Assembly: GCA_019054805.1 (NCBI GenBank) | Contig: JAHQIY010000008.1 | Span: forward strand, 1,411,501 to 1,475,500 | Reading direction: 5' to 3' | DNA: 64,000 bases | Source: Brachionus manjavacas | Taxonomy: Eukaryota; Rotifera; Eurotatoria; Ploima; Brachionidae | Shown here: positions 1 through 10,739 of the stretch, piece after piece | Layout: each line of letters begins with the position of its first letter | Position numbering within the stretch: the stretch's first letter is position 1 | Notes under the pieces: model-generated | What the model was told of the DNA's origin: nothing | The model's database searches: none | The model's input: only the letters and a program-made list of their open reading frames with translations | Program-made: the position numbers and the translations under genes

Positions 1-1040
1 GATAATTCATATTCTCTCTGGAGATCTAAGACTCTCTATTATCGGGTTTATTACAGCAAATAATCCGGGTCAGCTAAACTCTAATCAGATTTTTATATGT
101 TGTTTTAGTTATGCGGGCAATTCATTCTACTGATCTTTGTTTGAAATCGGACATTTTAACTTTTTTTTCTAATCAATTAGCTTTTATTTTATTTTTATTA
201 TTAATTTTATAAAATTCAAAAATAAAGAAATTTAAATCGACATTATATTTTGTTTAAATATTTATGCGGATTTACTGAGGATAAAAGGGATGGACCGTTA
301 AAATAAAATGTTTGGGCTTTTTAGAAGTTATATACTATAAAAACTAAAGCTTTTTTTATAAAAATTGGGCTCTTGGAATTCCGAAGTAGAGACAATGAGA
401 ATACAAAAAAGTAAAAACCTTTCTGTACTTTTTATAACTACTTTGTGGTAATTTAAGATTTTTGGCCCTGTTCTTTTTTGTACTTTTTGATAAATAAAAA
501 AAGATTTCAATTAATCAATAATTTAAAATTTTAAACTAATATTTCTCTTATAATTGTCCCTATTCTATTCTAGTGGATAATGGAGAGGCGCTCATCTCCT
601 TTTCAAGTACCATTTTGAGCAACGGCTCCGATCTGACACAGAGACTACTGCAACGAGTTGATCATCTACACCAATATTTCTCTTACCTTGAACATACCTA
701 GTGATGAATTCGAACAGAAATTAGCTCCGAGTTTAATTTTTGAATATAAAAATTTTTTAAATACTTTTAAATATTATTTCATTTTAATTTAAAAATTGAA
801 TCTCTGCAAAATTCGAATTAAAATTTGAAAAAAGAAAAATTTTGAATATAAAACCGAATATAAAAATTATTTGATTTTGTAATTAAAAAATTTAAATTAT
901 TGGAAAAATAATTGAAAAAAAAAATGATAAAATTTGAATAAAAAAATTTTCAAAAAGTAAATTGAGTTTTGATGCTATTTGGATACCAATTTCAGATTTT
1001 GAGCAAAACTCTTCTAAAATTTTTTAAAACTTTCTTGACT
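1..1040. other. AT-rich non-coding stretch with a dispersed repeat
   Basis: No coding region is supported here. About 380-545 holds a segment (TGGTAATTT, then TTTGGCCCTGTTCTTTTT, then GTACTTTTTGATAAATAAA) that recurs at 60250-60470. An inverted, diverged form lies at 2120-2235. This marks a dispersed repeat family. The rest is low-complexity A/T sequence. Confidence 0.5.
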
Positions 1041-1042
1041 TA

Positions 1043-1358
1043 CAGTACTGATTCGTCACGTGGAATTTACGTAAAATTACGTAAATTTACCTTATTTTAC
1101 TTTGGCCAAAAAATGGCTGAATTTTTGTAAATTTTCACTCAAAAAAAAATTTCGGAGTTTCTATTGCTTTTTTTTGGCAAAAAGAAAATTTAACAAAATT
1201 TACGTAAATTTTCTTTTTACGTAAATTATAGAAACTGTGAAATTTTTTTTGAGTGAATATTTACCAAAATTTACAAAAAATCGGCCATTTTTTGGCCAAA
1301 GTAAAATAAGGTAAATTTACGTAATTTTACGTAAATTCCACGTGACGAATCAGTACTG
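1043..1358. mobile_element. Tc1/mariner-type MITE with long perfect TIRs
   Basis: A 316-base inverted-repeat element. Both ends read CAGTACTGATTCGTCACGTG and continue as matching arms of about 75 bases with no mismatch; one T/C difference follows near 1117. A TA dinucleotide flanks each end (1041-1042 and 1359-1360). The CAGT terminus and TA target duplication are the hallmarks of Tc1/mariner elements. There is no coding capacity, so it is non-autonomous. The arms contain repeated TTTACGTAAA-like palindromes. The near-identity of the arms suggests recent insertion or strong pairing constraint. Confidence 0.85.
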
Positions 1359-1360
1359 TA

Positions 1361-3735
1361 AATTAAGATTGCCCTTTGTATATCAACAATTTTCGACACA
1401 AAAATTCTCCAAAATGAAATAATAGTGTAGGAGTACAAAAAGCTCAAATTTTTTTTTTTCATTCCATTTTATTTACGCAGAATAATATTTATAGAAAATA
1501 GAGAATAGTGAATGAAATAAAATATAAAAATGAAATAATCACAATTTTTTAAAAAAATCTATCTTTAGTTGGTCATTTTATATAGTATAAAAATTTGAGT
1601 AGTCAACACCTAATGAAAATGTAATAAAAAATGAGATAGTTTAACTTTATATTCTTTCAAAAACTTTACAGGCTCAATATTTTAAACAAGTTCTTTATTA
1701 GACTGATAATCTGTGTTTATAAACAAATAATAAGCTGCCCAAATCATAAAAAGTCATAAAAAAAGAATTTTTATTGAATTTTAAATAAATGTTTGAATCA
1801 TAAAATTTTCAAATATTTTTTTCAAATTTTAACATTTTTAAGAAATTGTGAAGTTCGTTTCAATTCAGAAAAACTTGAATAACTTTTTCACTAAAAGAGA
1901 TAATTTTTTTCAATAAAATGCTTAGTTATAAGTTTAATTTTTTAGTATTTAATTTAATTTCACTTAGCATTTCAAATTAAAATATAGTTCAAATTTAATT
2001 TCAAAAGTAAAAATGGATCAAAGTTAAATTCAAATTTAACTTGTATTCAAAATTTTATTCTAAATTGCACATTTAATTGTCTGTTCAAATTATTTATTTA
2101 TTCAGTGTTAATATAATTATAAATATTACCATAGAAGATAAAAAGGAACAAAGCCAAAAATATTCAATTCTGATAAAGATCAAAAAGGAAAAAAGTTTTT
2201 TGAAAGTTTAATTTCATTGTCTATTAATGAGACCGCCTTACTAGTCATTTCTTATTTAAAATTAAATTCTATTTTGTTAGATTTAAAGTCTTATAGACAA
2301 ACTCAAAAATACAAAAATAAGATTGCGGCAATTGAAAATTTCCGAAATTGTGAAGGCCACACTATCAAGACTTTTTAATTTCACATTCTTGAAGCATATA
2401 AGAAACTATTGAATTCATTGAGACTAAATGTACACACTCGAAATCGACGACATGGCGTATCTTTTAGAAAACACAAGATCAGAACGAGATAGAACTATAA
2501 GACTAAAAAATGTAAAGGGCATATTTGTGCGTCAATCTTCAAATCAAATTTTGTAACCGGAAAGCTAAAAAAATCCTTTAAAAACTGAGCATTTAAAAAA
2601 CTATTTACATCGGGTCTTCCCGGTTATGGTTAAAATTTTTATATTATCAAATAGATTACTACCAGTTTTGTCATCATGCAGATAACACAATGAAAAAATT
2701 TTATCAAAAAATTAAAAAAAAAAATCTTGAAAATTAAGTTATCATCAGGGAATTTCAATTTCGCAATTTTTTTTGAGTATGGCAGTCTTGGCATTTCATC
2801 CATGTAAAGGTTCCAAAAAGCCGTGTTTGTAATTTTTATTAAAATCTCGGTTCAGCTAAGAATGTCTGCCAATTTTAAAATTTCCCTATCAAGTTCAAAT
2901 TCGATCTTGTAGATTTCAGGTTCAATATTTTTTGTTCATTGCACCATCACTCATTAACTCCTCAAAGAAAATTGTTTCATTGTCTTTCTGTTGATTTAAG
3001 TAAAATGATTTTACTTTACAAAATTTTTTACTTTTTTTTAAAAAATTAAAAAATTTTGAATGATTGAATTTTCAACATTTACCATGCCCCACTATTTGGT
3101 GCACACATCTTTGCCAAATAACCTAAAATCAAGTAAAACTTCTGAAGGATAAAATATTCAGCATCTCTTTCAGCTAGGAGTCGGATAACAGACGAAAGAA
3201 TGAGATATATTACTATTTGTAAAGAATGTCGAAAAGCAATTCGAAAGGCTTTAATTATTATATAAGTATTAATAATAATTTAATTAAGTATAAAATGAAT
3301 TTAACCAAGAAATATAAAACTAATCTCAAATTGATTAATAAATGCATGAACAGTAAATAATTCATCAAGAAGTTTCTTTATATTAATATAATTGGTAAAT
3401 GTGAATTGAAAACGCACGAACTCATTGAGAAACTTTTATTAAAAAAATTCACAATTTTTCGATGCACAAAAGAATAATATCAGAATCTTTTTGAATATTA
3501 AGAAGCTAGAAGTTATGTTAAAAAACTAATTAGGCAAAAGCGTCTTTAGACTTTAAGAATTCAAAAATTTTATGTAATTTTTTCAAATCATTCATAAAAC
3601 AATGACGAGATGCTGACTTTGAAAACTATTCTTTTAAATCTTTCTATTTTTCAGGTGAAAGTGGTTCAGTCATATGCATCTTTGATTTAAAATTAAAATA
3701 ATTAACTTAATCTTTACCTTTTTTTTGTAAGAATT
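1361..3735. other. Gene-free AT-rich stretch
   Basis: No supported gene. A 42-codon open stretch near 2428-2556 (+) begins MYTLEIDDMAYLLENTRSER and looks protein-like, but I do not recognise it and it has no flanking exons I can join. About 2120-2235 is a copy of the repeat also seen near 400 and 60540. Confidence 0.4.
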
Positions 3736-3747
3736 TAAAAACAATCT

Positions 3748-4203
3748 TTATCTCAGAAGATATATTGACACCCTTGAAAAAGTCCAGAGAAGAGTAACAA
3801 GAGTCCCCACTGCTTTGAAAGGCATGGAATACGAGAGCAGACTTGAGCGGATGGGTCTTACATCTCTGGAGACAAGACGACAACGTGGTGACTTAATCCA
3901 ACTTTTCAAAGTCAACAAGAGCAAAGACGACATAACATGGTACAACAAGCCTAATTGGTCAGCTCCGAGAGACACGAAGAGAAGTCAACTAAAGCGTGAT
4001 ATCGTGGCATCTTGTCAGCAAAGACACAACTTCTTCATCAATCGGATAGCAAATGTATGGAACGGACTACCAGATGAAGTAGTCGCAAATAAGACGGTAG
4101 ACTCATTTAAAATCAAATACTACCGACACTAATTGAGACGACCGCTTTGAGGGACACCCCTGTGAGTTATCTCGCTTCGCGGTCTTTACTACTACTACTA
4201 CTA
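3748..4203 (+). pseudogene. 5'-truncated non-LTR retrotransposon, 3' end
   Basis: Translation gives the C-terminal region typical of CR1/Jockey-like LINE ORF2 proteins: an EKVQRR motif, then LERMGLTSLETRRQRGDLIQ, then FFINRIANVWNGLP, with a stop at 4132. A short GC-richer 3' UTR follows and ends in an (ACT)n tail at about 4183-4203. Reverse transcriptase and endonuclease are absent, so it is a dead-on-arrival copy. Related tails with ACT or TTA repeats occur at 8034-8052, 28845-28875, 49930-49950 and 62850-62881. Confidence 0.8.
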
Positions 4204-4205
4204 AA

Positions 4206-6850
4206 TCTTCAAAATATTAAGATAAAAGAAAAGACTTATAATTCTTAAAATTTCAGATAATTACTTTTTAAATTGAATTGATAAATGAATTCAGTATTCT
4301 CTTATCTCAATTATTAAAAAACCTAAAAGTTGATATGAATAAATTCTGTATTTACTTTTAATTTTTATACAAACTAAGAAATTATTTAGCATTCTATTTG
4401 CATCAAATTTTTGATTATGGTTCAAAATTGTCATATAAAATTAAAACTGAATCGATTAAATATATTTTTTCAAAACTATTTAATAAAATTTAAAATTAAA
4501 GTTTCTTTTTTAAATTTTTTTGTCTCTCAATATATTTTACCAAGCACTGGCTCCTTCAAATACAAACAATGGTTTAAAGAACATCACGAATAAAAAAATG
4601 AAAAATAAAAGTTCAAAATTTTTTTTCTATTTTTTTAAAAATAAATTGATGTAAAAAATTATTAATTATTGATAAGAAAATATTTTTGAATATTAAGTAC
4701 TCGTAAATTGCATTTTACTTGAAATTTTAAAATATTTTTTAATTTTAAAAAGAGCTGTTGTTAAAATAAAATTGGAATTTTTCTTATTCATTTACTCTAC
4801 ACATTTTATTTTTTCCTCTTATTAATAATATTAATGATTAACAATATATTTCTTTGTTATTATTATTCTATTTTTATTATATGTGGTAGTTTTAATTAAA
4901 TTTGTTGATAAAAAATTATTTTAAGCCTTTACAGATAAGCTTATAAATAAAACTAAATTTTTTTCCTAGGGGTTAAAAAGTCTGAGGGCTCATCTCATTC
5001 AATTTACTCCAATTAAGAAAAAAATTTAAGAAATAAAATGATTCATGTTTATTTTGTTTAAACGAAATAAATTTTAACTACAATAAAACGTTTTTAGTTT
5101 AAAAAGTAATTCTATTTTTACCTAATTATTATAATAACATAATTTAAAAAGAAAAATCAAAAATAACAAATTTTTTTTTACATTTTAAAAAGCTAAAAAT
5201 CAAAAATAACAAATTTTAAAAGCAAAAAATTGATAAAGAAAGCTTTATTAATAAAAAATTCTACTTAGAATATTAATAAAATGAATGTGATTAAGATATT
5301 AAAGATGCCAAATCTAATCAGAATCTTTGGGTTTTTAAGTGAATTTTTCGAAAAATTTTTAACATCCATTTCATCCAGGCAGAAATTCACAAAAATGAAA
5401 GGGAAAATAATGATAAATTACTCCTTCAAATACAAACGGTTTAAAAAACAGTACGAATAAAAGATGAAAAAATTAAAGGTCGAAATATCTTTTTATTTTA
5501 AAAACCAGAATTGTTGGAAATTATCAAAGTGAGGCACTTAAACATTTAAAAAAATTATCTGTTGTTAAATACAAAATATTAAGTTCTCAATAATACTAAA
5601 AAAATGTCGCTTAATTTTTTTTGTGACTATAAATAATTACACTCTAATAAAATAAATATTTTCCAATTCATTTTTTTTTATTTCAGTTCGACGAAAATTT
5701 TTCAATTTCCTCAAAGATTTTAATAAAAAAAACTAAGCACATTTATCCATTTTTATGAAAGATAAGTATTGAGTTTTCGGCACGAAATCCTAATATTTCA
5801 AGAGTAGAGATTTTTCCTCTTTCCCCAAACTAAATTAGCATCCATTTTTTAATTTATAATTTTGGAATCTTGATCTGTTATTGACAAAAATCTTCATAGA
5901 GTTCTGATAACGATGATGATTAGGATTAGACTCACGGTTTTTTTATTTTAATTTTTTGTTTTTTTGAAAGTCATTTACAATTAAATATTAAAAAAAGAGA
6001 GTAAGTTAAAAGAGTGTTTTTGGTTACAAAATGATTCCCTGTGTTTAATGAGATTTAGTAATTTGCATGCAAATTATATCATGCGTTAATCAATGCTAAC
6101 TACAGCATAAATGAAAAATAATTGTATATTTCGAAGCATTTTAATTAATCTACACGGAAGTTTAAGCTTAAAAATTCAACAAAAAATATCATTTTTTTAA
6201 TTTAATTAATGCTAATTTTTTTGTTTTAAGATTTTTTTTCAAAATAAATAGAATCGAGTAAATGCAGACATGATCGAGTTATACAATTGAACAAGACGTT
6301 TTAATTCAAATGTCAGTTATCATTTTTGTCGTATTTCCAATTGTGTCAATTCTTCTCTATTTTTTTCTCTTATTTATCATTTTTTACGAAACTTAATTGA
6401 AAAAATCAAAAATTACCTATTTTTGTTATTAAAATTTAAATAAATAAAGTGGAATTTTATTTGTTTTTATTATAGTTAGAAAAAGTAATTTATTTATTAG
6501 ATATCGATACAGTTCATTTTAACAATTTTTTACTAAATAATGAACATTTTGTTGCAAAAGTTAAGAAAAATTCTTTTAATTAATAAAAAAGCGACATTTT
6601 TTTAAATTTTTTTATTAGATCTTTCAAATAATCAAAAAAAATAACAAAACTCCATGCGAATTTACCAAAATTCAACTTGATTACTGGCTAGGATTCATAG
6701 ATTAAGCTCAAAACTGAATCTATTCAAGATTTCGATACCATTGCCTTAGACGATCTCCAATCTTAACGGATTGTCAAAAACAATCTAGATAGCTATGGTG
6801 TTTAAAATTTAGAAACTGTTTTTTTGAAAATTATTTTTTTGCTGACGAAA
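4206..6850. other. Gene-free AT-rich stretch
   Basis: Long A/T-rich sequence without a supportable gene. A 60-codon frame at 4411-4593 has the composition expected of random AT-rich DNA. Two similar segments, around 4550-4600 and 5420-5470 (ACTCCTTCAAATACAAAC and a following GAATAAA), suggest a degraded internal duplication. Confidence 0.4.
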
Positions 6851-6854
6851 AACC

Positions 6855-8052
6855 AATTTGCTTTCACAGAGACCATTTTATCATTTCAGGTATCCCTCAA
6901 AATGTCCAAATGTTCCTGTTAGTTAGTGGAAAATTAAATATTTGAGCTGGTATCTCTCATAAAGCGGATACAGATTTATCTACTGCATCAAATAGGAATT
7001 GCACAAGATTTTCAAACAGAAAATTTATCCTGCGTATATGGAAAAATAATGGGCATTGTGAATTTTGAAGCAAAAAACAAAAACAATAATCTTAAATTAA
7101 ACAACTTTTTTACTAAAAGTCTAAAAATAGTTCTGCAAAATGTACAAACTTTGTACCAGCCAAATTTAGTCTCTGCAATAACTCTGCAATTTAATTTTAA
7201 TGATTTTCTAATACTTTTAGTGCTTTGAAGACTTACAGAGTTTTTGCAGAGACTAAATTTGGGTGGTACAGAGTTTGTACCAGCTGATACATTTTGCAGA
7301 ACTATTTTTAGACTTTTAGCAAAAAAGTTATTTCATTTTAAGATTATTGTTTTTGTTTTTTGCTTCAAAATTCACAATGGCAAAATAATGTCAGATATCC
7401 AAACGATACGATTTCCAAACTTATTAACATCATTAGAAATCGTCTTTACATTGAACAGTTTCAAACAGACATTGACAGGGTTGTTAAATGATCGAATGAT
7501 TGGCAACTGAAATTTAATGAAGACAAATGTAAATTTATGTTCTTCAAAAATAAAACTATTAATGGAATCGAATTATCAATGAATAACTTACTAATTATCC
7601 ATACAAGAGTTGAGAAAGATCTTGGAATCTATCTAACAGATGACCTGAAATGGACTCACCAAGCGACACAAGCAGCTAACTAAGCAAACGCAATTTTAGG
7701 TCAATTAAAGCAAGCCTTCAAATGCTGATCCTTAAGTACATTCAAACAGTTGTACGTTTCATTTGTAAGACCACATCTAGAGTATGCAGCAGCAGTCTGG
7801 AGCCCCTACACAAAAAAGGACTCAAACATTCTCGAACAAGTACAAAGAAGAGCTACAAAATTAGTATTTAACTTAAAAATCTAGTATATGAAGAAAGACT
7901 TACAAGATTGGGACTAACAACACTGAAGGCAAGAACATAAATTCATTATAAGAATTTATGTTAAAACCAGACAGCTACCATAGCGTGGCTACTTATAGCC
8001 TTGCTCCGCAGTTAGTCTGCTGTAGCTTTTTTTTATTATTATTATTATTATA
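6855..8052 (+). pseudogene. Degenerate LINE interrupted by a MITE
   Basis: Non-LTR retrotransposon relic on the plus strand. Before the MITE at 7052, a frame carries a diverged SGIPQ-type RT motif (compare SGVPQGS). After it come [49 protein letters not shown] and a [10 protein letters not shown] motif, all standard for the region after the YADD box of CR1-like LINEs. Several in-frame stops are present. The coding region is truncated around 7935 and joins a 3' UTR (GCTACCATAGCGTGGCTAC) ending in (TTA)n. The same 3' UTR type recurs at 62790-62881. Confidence 0.75.
7052..7381. mobile_element. 330-base inverted-repeat MITE with 9-base target duplication
   Basis: Near-palindromic element whose ends read GGCATTGTGAATTTTGAAGC and the complement of GCTTCAAAATTCACAATGGC. 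The arms extend for more than 100 bases (CTCTGCAAAA, GTACAAACT and TTTAGTCTCTGCA all recur inverted). The 9-mer AAAATAATG lies directly on both sides (7043-7051 and 7382-7390). A 9-base duplication is typical of Mutator-like elements. No coding region. It is inserted within the LINE relic at 6855-8052. Confidence 0.85.
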
Positions 8053-8121
8053 TTTTGTTACAATTTAGGACAACTAAACTCGATTCGGAATTTAATTCTC
8101 ACCAATGCAATGATCCGAAAC

Positions 8122-8589
8122 GGTTATCCCTAAAACACGGATCGATTTTACGGATTTTTTTCGGACCCTAAAATACAGTTCTTGATTGAAAAATATTGAA
8201 AAAGACAATTTAAAATCAACACTATTTGAAATTCTACCTATTGGTCCTTCAGTTTCAGTTGATACCTTCGGACTACAGAATGATTTGAGTCCGGGTCAAA
8301 CTCAATTACAATTAAAAGAGTTAAAAAGTTAAAAAAAAAAGACAAGCGTGTTTTGTCACTTGTTTTGGTCAACAAAGAGTTTGATTTCAGCGGTTAAATA
8401 AAAGAAGATATGTTGCTTACAATACCTGAAGATGTTCCATATGGTGCTTTAAATAAATTTTTATTTTGAAACATGACATTTTTAAATCCGGATCCGTATT
8501 TTAGGCATTAAAAATCCGGAAAATATATCAGTGTTTTAGGTACCTAATCCGGCGATCTGGTGATCCGGATCCGTGTTTTAGGGATAACC
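8122..8589. mobile_element. 468-base MITE with 9-base target duplication
   Basis: The ends read GGTTATCCCTAAAACACGGATC and its inverted complement, a 22-base TIR. The 9-mer ATCCGAAAC occurs immediately outside both ends (8113-8121 and 8590-8598), a clean target-site duplication. Length and TSD fit a Mutator-like non-autonomous element. No open frame of note lies inside. Several GGATCC-type motifs cluster near the right end. Confidence 0.87.
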
Positions 8590-8599
8590 ATCCGAAACT

Positions 8600-9520
8600 T
8601 AGGAGTGGTTCATTTCGTTTGTTAACTTAAAAAAAATCAAAACAAGAGACTTGATAATATTTTAGAAAATTCAATTACCTATATTTTGAAACCAAAAACT
8701 TATTTATTGAATTGTGTCTTGTAGGAGATCATTAAAAAAATTAAAAGGAATCGCAAAAACTCTTTTTTTGTAAATATCTATTGACCTAGACAGTAAAATT
8801 TAGTATAACTTGACAAAAACATGTAATTTAAGAAGAATAATCTGAAAAAATCAAATAAAAATTTCTTACAATAACGAGTTGAAATTTGTAAAATTCGAAA
8901 TTAAGGGCATTAACTCGAAGCAAAAATTTTATCTTCAAGCTTTTCTCAGAAAACAAAGCTAGCTGAATAACCTGGAATATTTGGTTTTCTAAAAAAAACA
9001 TTTTTAAAGGATTCGAATTCATGCTACATTGGCCTTTAAAAATTATTATTTTTTTAAGGTTGTTTGTTTTTTTTTTAATTTAAAAGTTTGATATTTTTGT
9101 TTCGTCTAAAAATCGAGCTATAGACTTTAAATATTCTTTTGTGTCCTTTTGCGTACTTTTCTTGGTGAGGAGAATAATTTGTCCATTTGTAAGTAAGCCT
9201 TTGCATTGTTTCCTGCTAATAAAACAAATATAAAAAAATCCTCACTTTTTTTAATTAACCTGCTTCCCTAAACTGGACCCTGTTTGTTTATGTAAATTGT
9301 TTTTACCAAAAACGACAATGTCCAAGAAGCTGTAAAGGTAAAGGATACAAAATGACACAAAATAACACTTTTTATGCTAAGGAATAAAGTATTTATAAAA
9401 TTGAAAATAAGTTCACTGTCAATCAATGTAAAAATCAGGATGCTTTGATTAAAGCATTGAGAATTTAGAAAAAAGCAACTAAATAAATTAATTAGATAAA
9501 GAGATTTATTTAAAATTTTG
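8600..9520. other. Gene-free spacer
   Basis: AT-rich spacer upstream of the serine protease 3' end. A 64-codon frame at 8828-9022 (-) shows no recognisable domain and is probably random. Confidence 0.4.
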
Positions 9521-9524
9521 CACT

Positions 9525-9539
9525 TTTATTATATTTATT
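9525..9539 (-). terminator. Polyadenylation signals of the serine protease
   Basis: Two AATAAA hexamers on the minus strand (TTTATT at 9525-9530 and 9534-9539), 35-49 bases past the exon 3 stop codon. This placement supports use of exon 3 as the true 3' end. Confidence 0.55.
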
Positions 9540-9573
9540 AAAAATATTGAAAAAATTAAAATTTAAGCAATGT

Positions 9574-10712
9574 TTAATTCGAAAAAGCACTATTCAGAAA
9601 GAATAAAATCCATAAGTAAGTGGAAACCATTTGTAATTTTTGATTTGGAGATAAATTTTCTTTTCCTCCTGCAACAGAATCTAGAATAAAGATCCAATAA
9701 AAAAATTTAACAAGAAAAAAAAAGGTAAATATCTCAAAAATTTTAAACAACTTTTTAAAATCATTTACCTCGAATCCAGTTCATAAATGTGCTTGTTTTT
9801 GCAAATACCGCACCATATTGACAATCACTTGGACCGTAGCTAGTAATACCAGCCAACTGCCACTTTTCACCAACTTTTACAACCAACGGACCTCCAGAAT
9901 CTCCTTGACATGTCGCTTTACGAATATCACCAGCGCAAATAGAATTTTTAGGATTGAATTTTAAATTCAAAAAACTTCCATATTCTTTGCATAAAGAATC
10001 ATTATATATGGGAAGCTTTATTTCCATTAAAACATTAGACTGACGACCAGTTTGAAATCCTACCGTATCACCCCAGCCTGTGGCCCATCCTTCTTTATTC
10101 GAAAAATCACTATTCAATTCTGGTAGACAAATTGGTAAAATATGCTCATTATAATTAACTGGTTCCTGTAAGAAAAATTAAATAACAATATTAAAATTTG
10201 TATAAAGGTAAAAGTACGTTTAGCTTTATTAATGCAATATCATTTTGTAAGCCTTCTGTTTGAAGCTTTGAATCATCATAATCAGGATGAATAATTATTT
10301 TTGAAACTTTTCTGCTAGTGCTATAAGGTTCTGGATTTGATCTAGTGTGTAGGCCGAAAATCAATTTTAAATTTGATGGCTCCGCATTTATAACAAGACC
10401 AGGTTTTAATTGTAATCTAACAAGACAATGAGCAGCCGAAATCACCCACTCTGAATTAATCAAAGAACCTCCACACGCAAAGTTTTCATTTATTCCGTAT
10501 TCAAGAAATGTGATTTTGAGAATAGTTTGCCATCCCCAATCTTCAGGATTTGCTTCATTTCCACCAACAATTTTATTTAATCTTTTTCCTCGGATTTCAT
10601 TGATTCTTCGCCCACATTCCGGAGGATTTAATTTTGAACTCGATCCATGCAAAAATTCACCTACTAGTAAGAGCAAAATTGAAATAAGATTAAAAAATTG
10701 ATGATTCTTCAT
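9574..10712 (-). CDS. S1-family serine protease, three exons
   Basis: Secreted trypsin-fold endopeptidase. Exons on the minus strand are 10712-10218, 10165-9769 and 9680-9574. The introns are 52 and 88 bases with GT/AG borders and matching phase. Joined length is 332 residues. Residues 1-25 form a signal peptide. Activation site is KIVGG (47-51). The triad is His95 (ISAAHC), Asp158 (NDIAL) and Ser255 (GDSGGP). The first exon junction rebuilds the normal segment around ILPICLPE. The residue six before the catalytic Ser is Ala249 and not Asp, so trypsin-type Arg/Lys cleavage is not predicted. Exon 3 adds a polar linker and a hydrophobic end (MVSTYLWILFFLNSAFSN), resembling a GPI-attachment or membrane tail. 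If intron 2 is retained the protein stops after WIRGK at 9761. Fold and triad are certain; substrate is unknown. Confidence 0.9.
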
Positions 10713-10739
10713 CTCTGAATAAAATTTAAATTTTTCGGC

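Noticed and set aside
3748..3975. Minus-strand 75-codon frame opposite the LINE fragment
   Set aside because: Shadow of the plus-strand LINE C-terminus; no independent motif.
10510..10701. Plus-strand frame opposite protease exon 1
   Set aside because: Antisense shadow of a well-supported coding exon.
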